Source: Deltaproteobacteria bacterium (GTDB lineage: Bacteria > Myxococcota_A > Polyangia > DRWM01 > JAAZOP01). From it: DNA of 64,000 nucleotides. Shown here piece by piece: positions 49,626 through 59,547 of this stretch. The stretch covers positions 31,321 to 95,320 of the forward strand of contig JACRCX010000046.1 of NCBI GenBank assembly GCA_016218815.1, in the 5' to 3' direction. Position numbers and translations under genes: made by a program. The notes under the pieces are model-generated. The model saw only the letters and a program-made list of their open reading frames with translations. It did not search any database and had not been told where the DNA came from. Positions within the stretch are counted from its first letter, which is position 1. Each line of letters begins with the position of its first letter.

Positions 49626-52600
49626 CTACGGCCGGTTGACCGCGGCGCGGTAGGCACCCTCCGCGCCACCCCACCCGTCCATGTAGAACCCGAACAGCCC
49701 GGCCCCCGCGGGGATCGCGCCGCTGAGCTCCGAACCGATGCCGCCACACCCGGGGCTCGCGCCGTCGTCGTTGCAGGCGATGTCCACCCCGGTCGCGCCC
49801 GACCGCAGGTACACCACCGTGTCGTACCCGGTCCCGACCATGCACGTCGACGCCGTGAACGTCCCGGCCGTCCCGGCCGGGCACGTCGTCCAGAAGTAGC
49901 TGTGCTCGGACGAGGTCGAGGCGCCGCCGCAGGAGCCGGTGACGACGCCCGGCCCGGCCTGCGTCGTGTTGTCGGTCAGCGTCGACGCCCCCGCCGCCAA
50001 CGCCCGCGCGGTCCCGTCCTGCGCCAACGGCAGGTGCTCGAGGTTCAGCGTGTAGTTGCCCGACGCCGTGCCGAAACCGTCGAGCAGGATGATGTAGTCG
50101 CCCGCCGGCAGCGTCCGCACGATCTCGCTCTGGTCGCCGGCGCAGGAATCGTCCACGCAGACGGGCACGACCATCCCGCAGCCGTTGAGCAGCGCGAGCT
50201 GCGTGTCGAAGGCGCTGCCGTAGGTGTTCACGAACACCCGCTCCGTCTGCGTCAGCGTGAACGAGAACCACAGGTCGTTCGCGGCCGCGCACGACCCGGT
50301 GCTCGCCGTCGCCGTCGCCGTGGTGCCCGTGATCGTCGTCCGCGCGGCCGTCAGCGTCAGCGGGATCGGGTCGATGCACTCGTCGCCCGCCGGCGTCACC
50401 GTGGTCCGGAGCGTGAACGCGCCGTACGACGCGGCGTTGAAGCCGTCGACCACCACCCAGTAGGTGCCCGGCACGAGCGTCGTCGTGATGCGGGCGTCGA
50501 GGTCGCCCGGAGCGATGTCGTCGTTGCACGCGACCTCGGCGCCGGGGCAGGTCGCCCCGGAGTGCAGGTGCAGGAGCGCGTCCCAGCCGGGGGTCCCCGT
50601 GTCGGTCTCCAGCACCACGTTCGAGGGGCTGGTGATGTCCAGCCGGTAGACCACGTCGCGGCCCGCCGTGCTGGCGCCGCCGCAGGTCGGCGTGTAGTCC
50701 GCCGCCGCGTTGCAGGTCGTTCCCGTCGCGTCGCGCGGCGGCGTCAGCGTGATCGCCCCGGCGCAGGTGTCGTTGACGGGCGTCGGCACCGTGCACGCGC
50801 CCCAGGCGGAGCAGGCCGCATCGCAGGTCTGCGTGCCGGCGCAGGTGCCCACCGTGCAGGCCCGCGTCGCCCCGGCCGCGCAGGTGAACCCGTCGTCCGT
50901 CACCGTATCGCAGTCGTCGTCGCGCCCGTTGCACGTCTCGATCGGCGGCGTGCAGGCCGCCCCCGTGGGCAGCGCGCACGTCGCCGTGCAGGTGCCCACG
51001 CCCGTCGAGCCGCACGTCGTCGTGCAGGTCGTCGCCGCGCCCCGGCAGCAGCCGAAGCCGTCGTCGCACGCCCCGTCGCAGTCGTTGTCCCGCCCGTCGC
51101 AGGTCTCGGCCGGGGCAGCGCACGAGCCCCAAACGCAGGTCGCGTCGCACGTCTGCGTCCCGGTGTCCGTGCCGGCCGGGTCGCACGAGGTGTGGCAGCC
51201 GCGCGTCGCCGCACGCACGCAGGTGAACCCGTTGTCCGCCCCGCCCGTGCAGTCGTCGTCCGCCCCGTTGCACACCTCCGCCGGCGGCGTGCACGAGCCC
51301 CACACGCACGTCGCGTCGCAGAGCTGCGAGCCCGTCGAGCCGCACGACGTCGTGCAGCTCCCCGTCGCGCCCCGGACGCAGGCGAACCCGTTGTCCGCCC
51401 CGCCCACGCAGTCGTCGTCCGCCCCGTTGCACACCTCGACCGGCGCCGTGCAGGTACCCCAGGCGCAGGCCGAAGAACAGGTCTGCGAGCCCGTCGAGCT
51501 GCACGTCGTCGTGCACGCCTGCGTCCCGGCGGGCACGCACGTGAACCCGTTGTCGATCCCGCCGACGCAGTCGTCGTCCAGGCCGTTGCACACCTCCGCC
51601 GGCGGCGTGCAGGCCGTCTCCCAGTGGCAGGTCCCGTCGCACGCCTGCGAGCCGGTCGAGCCGCACGTCGTCGTGCAGGTCCGCGCCGGATCCGAATCGC
51701 AGTCCTCGACGCCCGCGTGGATGTAGGTGTCACCGCAGGTCGCGTTCACGCAGCTCGTGAGGCACGCGTCCGTGTTGTCCGCGTTCCCGTCGTCGCACTC
51801 CTCGCCGGGATCCACGAGCGCGTTGCCGCACGCCGCCGCCGCGCACAGGCCGCTGCGGCACGCACCCGCGCCGCCCGAAGCCAGCGTGCACGCCGTCCCC
51901 TCCGCCGGCGGCGTCCCCGACTCGCAGTAGTGCCCCGCCCCGCACACCTCGCCGCCGTTGCAGAACTCCGCGTCGTCGCAGTCGCCGACGACATGGCAGG
52001 TGTAGGTGCACGTGTCCTCGCACCCGTCGCCGGCCACCGCGTTCCCGTCGTCGCACTCCTCGACCCCCGTGTGGACGTACGCGTCGCCACAGGTCGCGTT
52101 CATGCAGCTCGTGAGGCACGCGTCCGTGTTGTCCGCGTTCCCGTCGTCGCATTCCTCGCCCGTGTCCACGACCGCGTTGCCGCAGTCCGCCGAGGCGCAC
52201 AAGCCGCCGCGGCACGCGCCCGCGTCGCCCGAGGGCAGCGTGCAGGCCGAGCCCTCCGCCGGCGGGGTGCCGTCCACGCACATGTGGCCCGTGCACGACT
52301 CCACGCCGTTGCACGGCTCCAGATCGTCGCACTCGGTGGAGTCGACGCACGAGAACGTGCAGTCGTCCTCGCAGCCGTCGCCCGGAATCGTGTTGCCGTC
52401 GTCGCAGTCCTCGCCGGGATCCACGACCGTGTCACCGCAGATCGGCGTCACGTCCGCGTCGCCGTCCGCCCCGCCGCCCTCGTCGGCGTCCGCGCCGTCG
52501 CCGTCCGTCCCGTCGCCCTCGACGCCGTCCTCGCGCCCGTCGTCGCGCCCGTCCTCGCGCCCGTCCTCGCCGGCCGCGTCGTCGTCAATCGGCTCGTCGC

Positions 52601-52739
52601 CAACCATGTCGCCGGCGGCGTCGGCGTCCACGTCGTCCCCGCCGCCGCCCCCGCCGCCGCCGCAACCCGGCGCCGCGAAGGCCGCCGCGATCCACACGAA
52701 CAACGGAATCGCCCACACCGCAAGAGTTCGCCCCTTCAT
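49626..52739 (-). CDS. Giant cysteine-rich lipoprotein with DUF4215 and MopE-type repeats
   Basis: Protein of 1037 aa. Lipobox AAPGC (Cys26), a Gly8 run and a 60-residue Asp/Glu/Gly tether. Then DUF4215-type Myxococcus Cys-rich repeats ([67 protein letters not shown]). Five MopE-type metal-binding motifs follow ([28 protein letters not shown] twice, [20 protein letters not shown]). The last 330 residues hold three PPC-like beta domains. Surface calcium/metal-binding or adhesive role is likely. ATG at 52739 has AAGGAGG. Confidence 0.9.
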   Translation of the reverse strand: MKGRTLAVWAIPLFVWIAAAFAAPGCGGGGGGGGDDVDADAAGDMVGDEPIDDDAAGEDGREDGRDDGREDGVEGDGTDGDGADADEGGGADGDADVTPICGDTVVDPGEDCDDGNTIPGDGCEDDCTFSCVDSTECDDLEPCNGVESCTGHMCVDGTPPAEGSACTLPSGDAGACRGGLCASADCGNAVVDTGEECDDGNADNTDACLTSCMNATCGDAYVHTGVEECDDGNAVAGDGCEDTCTYTCHVVGDCDDAEFCNGGEVCGAGHYCESGTPPAEGTACTLASGGAGACRSGLCAAAACGNALVDPGEECDDGNADNTDACLTSCVNATCGDTYIHAGVEDCDSDPARTCTTTCGSTGSQACDGTCHWETACTPPAEVCNGLDDDCVGGIDNGFTCVPAGTQACTTTCSSTGSQTCSSACAWGTCTAPVEVCNGADDDCVGGADNGFACVRGATGSCTTSCGSTGSQLCDATCVWGSCTPPAEVCNGADDDCTGGADNGFTCVRAATRGCHTSCDPAGTDTGTQTCDATCVWGSCAAPAETCDGRDNDCDGACDDGFGCCRGAATTCTTTCGSTGVGTCTATCALPTGAACTPPIETCNGRDDDCDTVTDDGFTCAAGATRACTVGTCAGTQTCDAACSAWGACTVPTPVNDTCAGAITLTPPRDATGTTCNAAADYTPTCGGASTAGRDVVYRLDITSPSNVVLETDTGTPGWDALLHLHSGATCPGAEVACNDDIAPGDLDARITTTLVPGTYWVVVDGFNAASYGAFTLRTTVTPAGDECIDPIPLTLTAARTTITGTTATATASTGSCAAANDLWFSFTLTQTERVFVNTYGSAFDTQLALLNGCGMVVPVCVDDSCAGDQSEIVRTLPAGDYIILLDGFGTASGNYTLNLEHLPLAQDGTARALAAGASTLTDNTTQAGPGVVTGSCGGASTSSEHSYFWTTCPAGTAGTFTASTCMVGTGYDTVVYLRSGATGVDIACNDDGASPGCGGIGSELSGAIPAGAGLFGFYMDGWGGAEGAYRAAVNRP

Positions 52740-52984
52740 CGCCGCGCCTCCTTCTTCGACCAAAGGCTCCCCCGAAACGGAGCACCGGAAGGTAGCACGG
52801 TGTTCCGGGGTCGGCAAGCGAGCGAAGGCCGCGGGGGTGACGGTGATCCGGAGTTCGCGCAAAGGTCTCAAAGGACCGCAAAGGACGCAAAGAGAGGGCA
52901 AGGGAGGCAGGAAGGCCGGAAGGGGCCGCCCGGGGTTCCGGGCCGCGTTCTGCCGACCCCCGACCCCCAGCCCCCGACCCCCTC
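52740..52984. other. Gap between the two Cys-rich lipoprotein genes with a GCGCAAAGG tandem tract
   Basis: No gene. At 52853-52903 the plus strand reads TTCGCGCAAAGGTCTCAAAG, then GACCGCAAAGGACGCAAAGA, an imperfect 9-bp tandem oriented toward the 49626-52739 gene. A CCCCGACCCCCAGCCCCCGACC tract adjoins the stop of the upstream gene. Confidence 0.45.
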
Positions 52985-55087
52985 CTACGGGCAGGCCGTG
53001 CGGTCGACGGCCGCGATCAGATGGTACAGGTTGCAGGTGTCGGTGCCGTAGAGGTCGACGCGCAGGGCCACCGTGCCCAGCCGATCGCTGGTCCAGGTGA
53101 GATGCTCGTTGTCGACCCCGCCCGCGGACTGGGCCAGGGTACCGCCGCCCGTGGCCGGCAGGAGGTAGATGTCGATGTCCCCGAGCGCATGGCTGAAGAC
53201 CGCGTCGACCGTCACGACGGCGCCGACGCAGACGTCGATCGAGAAGAAGTCCTCGCTCGTGTCCGTCACCGCCAGCCACTCGGTTCCGGTGATTGTCGTC
53301 ACGGCGAGCGCCGCCGTGCGGCTGTCGTTCGGCTCGTGCGCGTCCTCCGCACACGCCGGCAGGCACGCCGCGTCGTAGGTGCAGTCCGGGTCGGCGCAGT
53401 CGGTCGTCCCGTCACCGTCGTTGTCCGTCGAGTCGTTGCAGACCAGCTCGAAGCAGGCCCCGTCCCGCGCGCAGTCGGCGTCGGCGCAGTCGGTGTCCCC
53501 GTCCCCGTCGTTGTCCAGACCGTCGTCGCACACCTCGGGGTCCGTCAGCGCGAGGTTCAGCACCCAGTTCCCGTCCGCGCCGCTGTTGCCGTCGAGGATC
53601 AGCCAGTAGGTGCCGGCGTCGAGCGTCATCGCGACGAGCGACGCGCCGCCGGAGCCCGCGCCGTCGTCGTCGCACGCCAGCTCCGTCCCGGGAGTGCACT
53701 CGCCCGAGCGCAGGTAGAGCAGCGTGTTGAAGTCGGAGCCGATCGTGTCGGCGGAGAAGACGGTGCGCGCCGAGAGGTCGAACGTGAACACGACGTCCTC
53801 GCCGCTCGTGCTGCCGCAGCTCCCCCGGTGGTCGGCCGCCATCCCGGTCGTCGTGCCGTGCCAGGTTCCCGACGGGTCGTCGGGAAGCGCGAACGGCCCG
53901 GACGCGCAGCTCTCTCCGCCCGTCACCGGGCAGGCCGGATCGGCCGAGCAGTCCGGGTCGGCGCAATCCGCCAGCCCGTCACCGTCGTCGTCCACCGTGT
54001 TGGCGCAGTTCGTCTCCGGCAGGCACGCCGGGTCCGCCGCGCAGTCCGGGTCGGCGCAATCCGCCAGCCCGTCACCGTCGTCGTCCAGCGTGTTGGTGCA
54101 GTTCGTCTCCGGCAGGCACGCCGGGTCCGCCGCGCAATCCGCGTCCGCGCAATCCGTGTCCCCGTCGCCGTCGTCGTCCACCGCGTTCGTGCAGCTCGTC
54201 TCCGTCTCCGGCAGGCACGCCGGGTCCGCCGCGCAGTCCGCGTCCGCGCAATCCGTGTCCCCGTCACCGTCGTCGTCCACCGCGTTGGTGCAGCTCGTCT
54301 CCGTCTCCGGCAGGCACGCCGGGTCCGCCGCGCAGTCCGCGTCTGCGCAATCCGTGTCCCCGTCACCGTCGTCGTCCACCGCGTTCCCGCAGTCGGTCTC
54401 CGGCGTGCCGCCGCAGGCCGGATCGTCCGCGCAGTCCGCATCGTCGCAGTCCGTGTCCCCGTCCCCGTCGTCGTCCACCGTGTCCGTGCAGTTCGTCTCC
54501 TCGGTCGGTGCGCACGCCGGATCGGCGGCGCAGTCGCTATCGTCGCAGTCCGTGTCCCCGTCGCCGTCGTCGTCCACCGCGTTCCCGCAGTCGGTCTCCG
54601 GCGGGCCGCCGCAGGCCGGATCGTCGGCGCAGTCGAGATCGTCGCAGTCCGTGTCCCCGTCCCCGTCGTCGTCCACCGTGTTGCCGCAGTCCGCCTCGGT
54701 GCACGAAGGCCGCCCGTCGCAGTCGTCGTCGTCGCAGTCCGTCAAGCCGTCCCCGTCGTCGTCCACGCCGTTGGAGCAGTTGAACTCGCGCGTGGGGGAG
54801 CAGATCTCGCTCGCCGCGCAGTCGCTGTCGTCGCAGTCCGTCGCGCCGTCGCCGTCGTCGTCCCGCTCGTCGTCGCAGTCGATCTCGGTGGTCAGCTCGA
54901 CGCACGACGGGTCGGCCGTGCAGTCGCTGTCGTTGCAGTCCACCTGCCCGTCACCGTCGTCGTCGACGTCGTTGGCGCACAGCTCGACGTCGGGCTCGCC
55001 GCCCCCCCCGCCGCCGCAGGCGGCCGGGCCGACGACGGTCGAAGCCAGCAGGATCGCGAACACGCTGCCGTTGCCGAAGGTACGCAT
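52985..55087 (-). CDS. Lipoprotein with 13 Cys-flanked calcium-binding repeats
   Basis: Protein of 700 aa. Signal and lipobox PAAC (Cys24), Gly6, then 11 tandem 26-32-residue repeats of C-x4-DDDGDG-x-x-DC-x-D-x-DC-x4-x-C type (for example [16 protein letters not shown]) separated by LPET or PPET linkers. Two more variants ([22 protein letters not shown]) and two PPC-like beta domains follow. The Asp/Gly spacing matches thrombospondin type-3/EF-loop calcium sites, with added cysteines. Expected to be a stiff, calcium-stabilised surface stalk. ATG at 55087 has AAGGAGG. Confidence 0.9.
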   Translation of the reverse strand: MRTFGNGSVFAILLASTVVGPAACGGGGGGEPDVELCANDVDDDGDGQVDCNDSDCTADPSCVELTTEIDCDDERDDDGDGATDCDDSDCAASEICSPTREFNCSNGVDDDGDGLTDCDDDDCDGRPSCTEADCGNTVDDDGDGDTDCDDLDCADDPACGGPPETDCGNAVDDDGDGDTDCDDSDCAADPACAPTEETNCTDTVDDDGDGDTDCDDADCADDPACGGTPETDCGNAVDDDGDGDTDCADADCAADPACLPETETSCTNAVDDDGDGDTDCADADCAADPACLPETETSCTNAVDDDGDGDTDCADADCAADPACLPETNCTNTLDDDGDGLADCADPDCAADPACLPETNCANTVDDDGDGLADCADPDCSADPACPVTGGESCASGPFALPDDPSGTWHGTTTGMAADHRGSCGSTSGEDVVFTFDLSARTVFSADTIGSDFNTLLYLRSGECTPGTELACDDDGAGSGGASLVAMTLDAGTYWLILDGNSGADGNWVLNLALTDPEVCDDGLDNDGDGDTDCADADCARDGACFELVCNDSTDNDGDGTTDCADPDCTYDAACLPACAEDAHEPNDSRTAALAVTTITGTEWLAVTDTSEDFFSIDVCVGAVVTVDAVFSHALGDIDIYLLPATGGGTLAQSAGGVDNEHLTWTSDRLGTVALRVDLYGTDTCNLYHLIAAVDRTACP

Positions 55088-55186
55088 CGAGAATCCTCCT
55101 TGCTGCCGGCCCCCTCGCGGTGCCGGGCGGGTCCGAAGTCCGGACGACCCGGTGAGAATGATTCGAAACCGCCCCGGACGCAAATT

Positions 55187-55212
55187 GGTTGTTGGACCTT
55201 GGTGGGACGAGC
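55187..55212 (-). repeat. Dispersed element A, copy 7 (partial)
   Basis: Minus strand: GTCCCACCAAGGTCCAACAACC. It is a truncated version lacking the CTCCGGACC head. It lies about 100 bp upstream of the gene ending at 52985 and points toward it. Confidence 0.5.
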
Positions 55213-55327
55213 GGAAGCGAGCGGCACCTTCGTTGACCGCCCGCGATCCGTCCTTAGGGTGGGCCATTGCGCCGTTCGGCACGTCGCGGCTACCGCGGGA
55301 GCCGGGAGCCGGCGCGGGAGGTGGACG

Positions 55328-56185
55328 ATGATTCTCGTGACCGGGGCAACCGGGAAAGTCGGTTCGGAGTTGATCCAGTCGTTGCAGGAAGGCAAGGCGA
55401 AGTTCCGCGCGCTGGTGCACAAGCCCGAGGACGTCGCACGGCTCGGCAAGCTGGGCGTCGACGCCGTGGCCGGCGACCTCGGCAAGCGCGAGACGCTGGC
55501 GCCCGCGTTCCGCGGGGTCGATCACCTGTTCCTGCTCTCGCCGCCGTCACCCCAGTCGGCGGTCTTCGCCGAGAACCTGCTGCAGGAGGCCAAGCTCGCC
55601 GGCGTCGAGCACGTGGTGAGGCTGTCGGCCCTCGGCGCGAGCCCGGAGTCGGCCTGCCGCTTCCTGGGCGACCACGCGCGGATCGAGCAGCGGATCGAGC
55701 AGCTCGGCTTCGGCTTCACGCACCTGCGGCCGGCAATGTTCTTCCAGAACTTCCTCTGGTTCGACGCGCCGGCGATCAAGTCCCAGGGAGCGATCTACGC
55801 GCCGGCGGGCGACGCACGGACCGGGTTCATCGATACCCGGGACATCGCCGCCGTCGCCGCGAAGGTGCTGACCGAGCCGGGGCACCTGGGGCGGACCTAC
55901 GAGCTGACCGGGCCGGAGGCCCTTTCCTGGGCGGACGTCGCCGCGCGGTTCTCGGCGGTGCTGGAGAAGAAGGTCCAGTACGTCGCCGTGCCCGACGGCG
56001 CCGCCTACCAGTCAATGCTCGGGATGGGGCTGCCGCCGGAGATGGCGTACAACATGGTCGCCCTGTTCCAGACGATCCGGAAGGCCGGACCGTTCGTCAG
56101 CGGCTGCGGCGAGCTGGTCACCGGCAAGCCGGCGCGGACCTTCGACGCCTTCCTGCGCGAGAACCGCAAGGCGTTCCTGGCCTAG
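55328..56185 (+). CDS. NmrA-type NAD(P)-binding reductase (SDR)
   Basis: Protein of 285 aa. Starts with MILVTGATGKVGSEL (GxxGxxG), then RALVHKPED, DLGKRETLAPAFRGVDHLFLLSP, LRPAMFFQNFLWF and GFIDTRDIAAVAAKVL, the standard pattern of NmrA/QOR2-like atypical SDRs. Probably redox sensing or a quinone or aldehyde reductase. GGGAGG precedes the ATG. It is divergent from the 700-aa lipoprotein and ends next to the convergent ATPase stop. Confidence 0.88.
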   Translation: MILVTGATGKVGSELIQSLQEGKAKFRALVHKPEDVARLGKLGVDAVAGDLGKRETLAPAFRGVDHLFLLSPPSPQSAVFAENLLQEAKLAGVEHVVRLSALGASPESACRFLGDHARIEQRIEQLGFGFTHLRPAMFFQNFLWFDAPAIKSQGAIYAPAGDARTGFIDTRDIAAVAAKVLTEPGHLGRTYELTGPEALSWADVAARFSAVLEKKVQYVAVPDGAAYQSMLGMGLPPEMAYNMVALFQTIRKAGPFVSGCGELVTGKPARTFDAFLRENRKAFLA

Positions 56186-57439
56186 CTACTCGCCGGAGAG
56201 GAACTGCCAGATCGGGCGGATGAGCACGCGGCGGCCGCGGACCTCGAGCCGCTCGTCCCGATCCAGCGTCAGGATGGTCCCCTCGGTCAGCCCCAGCGCC
56301 TCGAGACAGGCGACGAGGCCGGCCACCTCGCGGTCGCGCACCGCGCCTTGCTCGAGCGACGACCACGTGACCTGCAAGGCCCCGACCGGACGGGGACCGT
56401 CCCGCAGCACGAAATCGACCTCGTGCGCCGCGTCGCGCCAGTAGGTCACGTCATGGCCCCGGCGACGCAGCTCGACGTAGACCGCGTTCTCCGCCATGCG
56501 CCCGATGTCGTCGGAGGCCGACCGCGAGAAGGCGTTGCGCAGGCCGGTATCGACGACGTACAGCTTCTGCGGGTCGCGCGCCTGGACCTTGAGGTTCGGG
56601 TGGTAGCGAGGGACGGCGAAGACGAGGAACGCCTCCTCGAGGTACCCGAAGTACTCCTGGGACGTCTGCACGTCGACGCCGAACGCCCCCTTCACGCGGT
56701 TGTGGGAGAACAGGCAGGCGGCGTTCGTCGTCGCGTAGGCCACGACCTGGAACAACCTGCGCGGCGAGCGGATCCCGTGACGCGAGATCACATCCTTGAG
56801 CAGGATGTCGTCCACGTACTGGCGCAGGATCCGCCCGCGCTCGACGTCGTCGCCCGCGAGCGCGATCTCCGGCAGCCCGCCCCAGCGGAGATACGCGCGC
56901 GTGGCGCCCACGTACTCGGCCGGCGAGGCGCACGACACTCCGGCGAACTCGAGGTACTCAGCGAATCCCAGCGGCCAGACGGTTTGGGCCAGGACCCGGC
57001 CCGCGATGGCCGTCGCCAGTTCGGCGGAGAGGAGCCGCGCCGACGACCCGGTCACGATCAGCCGATAGCGACCCGTGTCCACCGTCTTGCGCGCCCAGCG
57101 CTCCCAGCCGTCGATGTTCTGCAGCTCGTCGAAAACCAGCAGCTCGGGCTCCGCTCCCGCGAACTCCGCGTGCACCGACAGCAGCGTGTCGATCCCGTCC
57201 ACGCGGGGCTCGGCATAGAACAGCGGGTCCTCGAAGTTGTAGTACAGCGTCCGCAGCCCGGACCGGCGCGCCGCGGCCACCGCGAGCCACGTCTTGCCCG
57301 CCCGCCGCACGCCGAGCAGCCCCAGGGCGTGCCCCTTCGACAGCCGAGGCACGTCCCGGCGCGGCTTCATCGCCGCGAGGGCCCGCTCGTGCCACGCCCG
57401 CCACTCGTCGATCGATGCCTTGAGGCGCCCCCGGTCCAT
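56186..57439 (-). CDS. AAA+ ATPase of the AAA_14/DUF4143 family
   Basis: Protein of 417 aa. Walker A LLGVRRAGKTWLA, Walker B PELLVFDELQNIDGWERW, sensor LIVTGSSARLLSAELA, then the DUF4143 part with YLRWGGLPEI, RQYVDDILLKDV, LEEAFLVFAVPRY, KLYVVDTGLRNAF and YWRDAAHEVDFVL (restriction-nuclease-like fold). Such proteins are widespread and of unknown role. Start ATG at 57439 is chosen because a consensus promoter ends 7 bases before it. An in-frame ATG at 57457 falls inside the promoter palindrome. Confidence 0.88.
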   Translation of the reverse strand: MDRGRLKASIDEWRAWHERALAAMKPRRDVPRLSKGHALGLLGVRRAGKTWLAVAAARRSGLRTLYYNFEDPLFYAEPRVDGIDTLLSVHAEFAGAEPELLVFDELQNIDGWERWARKTVDTGRYRLIVTGSSARLLSAELATAIAGRVLAQTVWPLGFAEYLEFAGVSCASPAEYVGATRAYLRWGGLPEIALAGDDVERGRILRQYVDDILLKDVISRHGIRSPRRLFQVVAYATTNAACLFSHNRVKGAFGVDVQTSQEYFGYLEEAFLVFAVPRYHPNLKVQARDPQKLYVVDTGLRNAFSRSASDDIGRMAENAVYVELRRRGHDVTYWRDAAHEVDFVLRDGPRPVGALQVTWSSLEQGAVRDREVAGLVACLEALGLTEGTILTLDRDERLEVRGRRVLIRPIWQFLSGE

Positions 57440-57445
57440 GGGAAC

Positions 57446-57474
57446 TTTATAGGACATGTCCTACAAAACGTCAA
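57446..57474 (-). promoter_or_regulatory. Promoter with palindromic operator; predicted leaderless start
   Basis: Minus strand: TTGACG (57474-57469), 17 bp, TATAAA (57451-57446), then GTTCCC and ATG. Transcription would begin at or next to the A of ATG. The 14-bp palindrome TAGGACATGTCCTA (57450-57463) fills the spacer and overlaps the -10. A related half GGCCATGTCCTAC lies at 57486-57498. Confidence 0.6.
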
Positions 57475-57493
57475 CCGCTTTACAGGCCATGTC

Positions 57494-57547
57494 CTACGTT
57501 TGGTCCAGCTCCGGCACCTCGACACCCAGCCGCTCTTCCAGCCACCG
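57494..57547 (-). pseudogene. Remnant of a DUF488 gene 3' end
   Basis: The minus strand encodes RWLEERLGVEVPELDQT and a TAG, matching the end of the neighbouring DUF488 protein (RWLEERLGVDVPEWEAGRSAE) over its first twelve residues. Nothing upstream continues the gene. Element A copy 8 lies between the remnant and the intact gene, so the sequence looks like a 3'-end duplication around the repeat. Confidence 0.6.
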
Positions 57548-57579
57548 GGTCTCGGCGACGAAGTCGAGTGGACGAAGTC

Positions 57580-57630
57580 ATTGGTTCTTGGTGGGTCGAC
57601 CGGGTCGAGTTGTTGGTCCGGAAGTGCGGG
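57580..57630 (-). repeat. Dispersed element A, copy 8
   Basis: Minus strand: CGCACTTCCGGACCAACAAC, TCGACCCGGTCGACCCACC, AAGAACCAATGAC. It begins 2-5 bases after the stop of the DUF488 gene and points toward the ATPase gene. Confidence 0.75.
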
Positions 57631-57631
57631 G

Positions 57632-57994
57632 TCACTCGGCGGACCTGCCCGCCTCCCACTCGGGCACGTCGACACCCAGCCGCTCTTCCAGCCACCGGGC
57701 CACGATCCGCCGGTGGCACGGTGCCCCCGGGCGCTCCCAGCACAGGAGGATCGCGTCGTCGCCCAGCTCGCGGCGGACGACGGCGGGGTCCAGCGAGGCC
57801 AGGACCTCGGCGTCGTACCGTCGCTCGTACTCTTCGTCCCCGATCGCCTCTTCCTTCGCCGCTTGCACCAGCTTCCAGGACGGCCGGAGCGGATCGTAGA
57901 TCCGGCCCTTGAACCACCGCGGCACGCCGCGGCTGATGGCGACGGCGTTCGGGTCGGCCGCCGCCGTGCGATTGGCGAAGTACGAGGTCTTCAT
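57632..57994 (-). CDS. DUF488-family protein
   Basis: Protein of 120 aa. Ends with ILLCWERPGAPCHRRIVARWLEERLGVDVPEW, the Cys...CHR signature typical of DUF488, and starts with MKTSYFANRTAA. The family is small, soluble and of unknown function. The ATG overlaps the stop of the GNAT gene (ATGA), so the two are coupled. Its 3' end is partly duplicated at 57494-57547. Confidence 0.85.
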   Translation of the reverse strand: MKTSYFANRTAAADPNAVAISRGVPRWFKGRIYDPLRPSWKLVQAAKEEAIGDEEYERRYDAEVLASLDPAVVRRELGDDAILLCWERPGAPCHRRIVARWLEERLGVDVPEWEAGRSAE

Positions 57995-58497
57995 GGCTCG
58001 CGCCGCAGCCGCTTGCGGAACTTGAGCGACGTCTTGACCAATTCGTACCCGACGCCCCGGTAGAAGACCGGCGCCTCGGAACGCTCGACGTTCGTGCGCA
58101 CGACAACCTCTGAAAGCCCGCGCTCCGCCGCCCAATGCTCCGCTGCCGCGACCAGCGCGCGGCCGACGCCCGAGCGCCTGGCGCCCTCATCCACGACGAG
58201 CCCCCCGATCTCCGCGTGAGGCTCGGCCTCGAGCACCAGCCGCTCCAGGACGTGGACCCACCCGACGACCGACCCCGAGGGGTCCTCGGCCACCAGCACG
58301 CACGAATCCTCTCGCGCCACGACGTGCCGGAACCGCGCGTTCAGTTGCTCCGCTGTCGCCGGATACCCGAGCTGCCCGGACAGCTCCGCGACGCGCGCCG
58401 CGTCGCTCGCGCGCATCGGGCGAACCCGGATCTCCCTCGCCGCTCGGGATGAACGCGCCACGGCGGGAACGTAGCGCCGCAGGCCTGCCGCGTCCAT
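57991..58497 (-). CDS. GNAT-family N-acetyltransferase
   Basis: Protein of 168 aa. GNAT core: IRVRPMRASDAARVAELSGQLGYPA, VLVAEDPSGSVVGWVHVL, AEIGGLVVDEGARRSGVGRALVAAAEHWA (acetyl-CoA loop R-R-x-G-V-G-x-A) and FYRGVGYELVKTSLKFRKRL. The substrate is unknown. The ATG at 58497 is used; the next upstream possibility is a TTG. It is the first gene of a two-gene unit with DUF488. Confidence 0.88.
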   Translation of the reverse strand: MDAAGLRRYVPAVARSSRAAREIRVRPMRASDAARVAELSGQLGYPATAEQLNARFRHVVAREDSCVLVAEDPSGSVVGWVHVLERLVLEAEPHAEIGGLVVDEGARRSGVGRALVAAAEHWAAERGLSEVVVRTNVERSEAPVFYRGVGYELVKTSLKFRKRLRREP

Positions 58498-58571
58498 CAA
58501 CGATGCGGGAACGCCTGCCGGTCGATCTGGACGGGTCCGGCGCGCGTGCTACCCTTCGCGTGGAGGCGAGC

Positions 58572-59306
58572 ATGCTTGGTCGCGCGTGGCTGTTGCCGGT
58601 CGGGTCCGTCGTCCTCGTGGCGATGACCGGATGCGGGGACGGGGGGACAGAATACGACCCCGATTGCCACTGGGACTGCTTCGGCCACTCCGAGTGCCAC
58701 GACGGCGTCGTGACGACCTGGGCCCACACCCCCGTACCGTGCGAGTACTGGACCTGGGAGTGCCCGCACCACGAGAGCTACACCTGCGAGCGCGGATGCC
58801 GGCTGGATACCGACGTCATCCACGACCCGTGGATCGATCCAAGCGAGATGTGCGAGGAGTGGCGGCCGAAGCAGGTCGGCGACCCGTGCGACGACCCGAC
58901 GGACTGCGAGCCGCAGATCGCCGCGGTCGACGACGCCGGCAACGTGCTCAACGTCTACCTGCGCTGCGACCTGGAGGCCGATACCTGCGTCGCGCGGGAC
59001 CCGCCGGTCGTCGAGGACTACCTGGCCCAGTGCGGCGTCGAACCGTCGTTCGACGGGCCCCGGACCGGCGCCTACGGCTTCGTTCGCACCGACGTCTGCT
59101 CGGGAGGCGTGTGCCTCGTCTACGAGGCGACGACGTGCGTGACGCAAGGCTGCACGATCCGCTGCGATTCGGACGACGACTGCCCGATGGGTTCGGTCTG
59201 CTGGTTCGATGGCCGCGACTGGACGCCGGCGGGACCCGGATCCGATCGCGCGGTCTGCAAGCCTGGGCCGCCCGGCTTCATCGGAGTTGATCTTGCCTGC
59301 CCGTGA
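58572..59306 (+). CDS. Cysteine-rich secreted lipoprotein
   Basis: Protein of 244 aa with lipobox AMTGC (Cys21). The mature part is rich in Cys and Trp (CHWDCFGHSECHDG, EYWTWECPHHESYTCERGC) and contains a CTIRCDSDDDCPMGSVCW segment like the Cys-rich modules of myxobacterial surface proteins. ATG at 58572 has GGAGG upstream and a TACCCT -10-like box at about 58550. Roughly 85 bp of its promoter and leader reappear at 60780-60870 in front of a broken gene. Function unknown. Confidence 0.75.
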   Translation: MLGRAWLLPVGSVVLVAMTGCGDGGTEYDPDCHWDCFGHSECHDGVVTTWAHTPVPCEYWTWECPHHESYTCERGCRLDTDVIHDPWIDPSEMCEEWRPKQVGDPCDDPTDCEPQIAAVDDAGNVLNVYLRCDLEADTCVARDPPVVEDYLAQCGVEPSFDGPRTGAYGFVRTDVCSGGVCLVYEATTCVTQGCTIRCDSDDDCPMGSVCWFDGRDWTPAGPGSDRAVCKPGPPGFIGVDLACP

Positions 59307-59547
59307 TTGGCGCGGGTGACGGGGGACACCGTCGATGAAAGGGGGGATATCCGCCGAGCGGCGCGACTCAGAGCCTGAGCAAGAATCGGTCGTGACTCGC
59401 TTGCCCGCTTCCGAACCGCGGGCTTCAGCCCGCGGGCGGCCCTGCCGACGTCGCCGCGCCCTGAAGGGCGCGGTTCGGTTCCGATCTGCCGGCGGTCGCG
59501 GTCGATTGTTGCTCACGCTCTCAGCGGGCCTGGAGCGCGGGCCTTGA
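59307..59547. other. Gap with a cruciform repeat and a short open frame
   Basis: A frame from ATG 59335 to 59547 (70 codons) reads through the cruciform as SEPRASARG...RALKGAVRF and then LLLTLSAG, much like the N-termini of the DUF4139 genes but with nothing after it. It has no good ribosome site and is not called as a gene. It may be a relic of a repeat-bearing leader. Confidence 0.45.
59411..59480 (+). repeat. Two-hairpin cruciform repeat, copy 5
   Basis: The copy has the outer CCGAACCGC/GCGGTTCGG stem and hairpins CCGCGGGCTTCAGCCCGCGG and CGCGCCCTGAAGGGCGCG. Intergenic, between two lipoprotein genes. Confidence 0.88.

Noticed and set aside
48288..53051. Very long open frame on the plus strand (over 1500 codons)
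   Set aside because: It is antisense to gltX's other frames and to the Cys-rich lipoprotein. Its translation is Arg/Pro/Ala-rich low complexity with no domain, a usual artefact of very high GC.
53940..54990. Regular direct repeats of about 90 bp that could suggest a CRISPR-like array
   Set aside because: They encode the DDDGDG calcium-type repeats in frame. Spacers are not unique and no cas genes are present.
59335..59547. 70-codon open frame through cruciform copy 5 as a gene
   Set aside because: No ribosome site, and it consists mostly of repeat DNA. Kept only as a possible relic.
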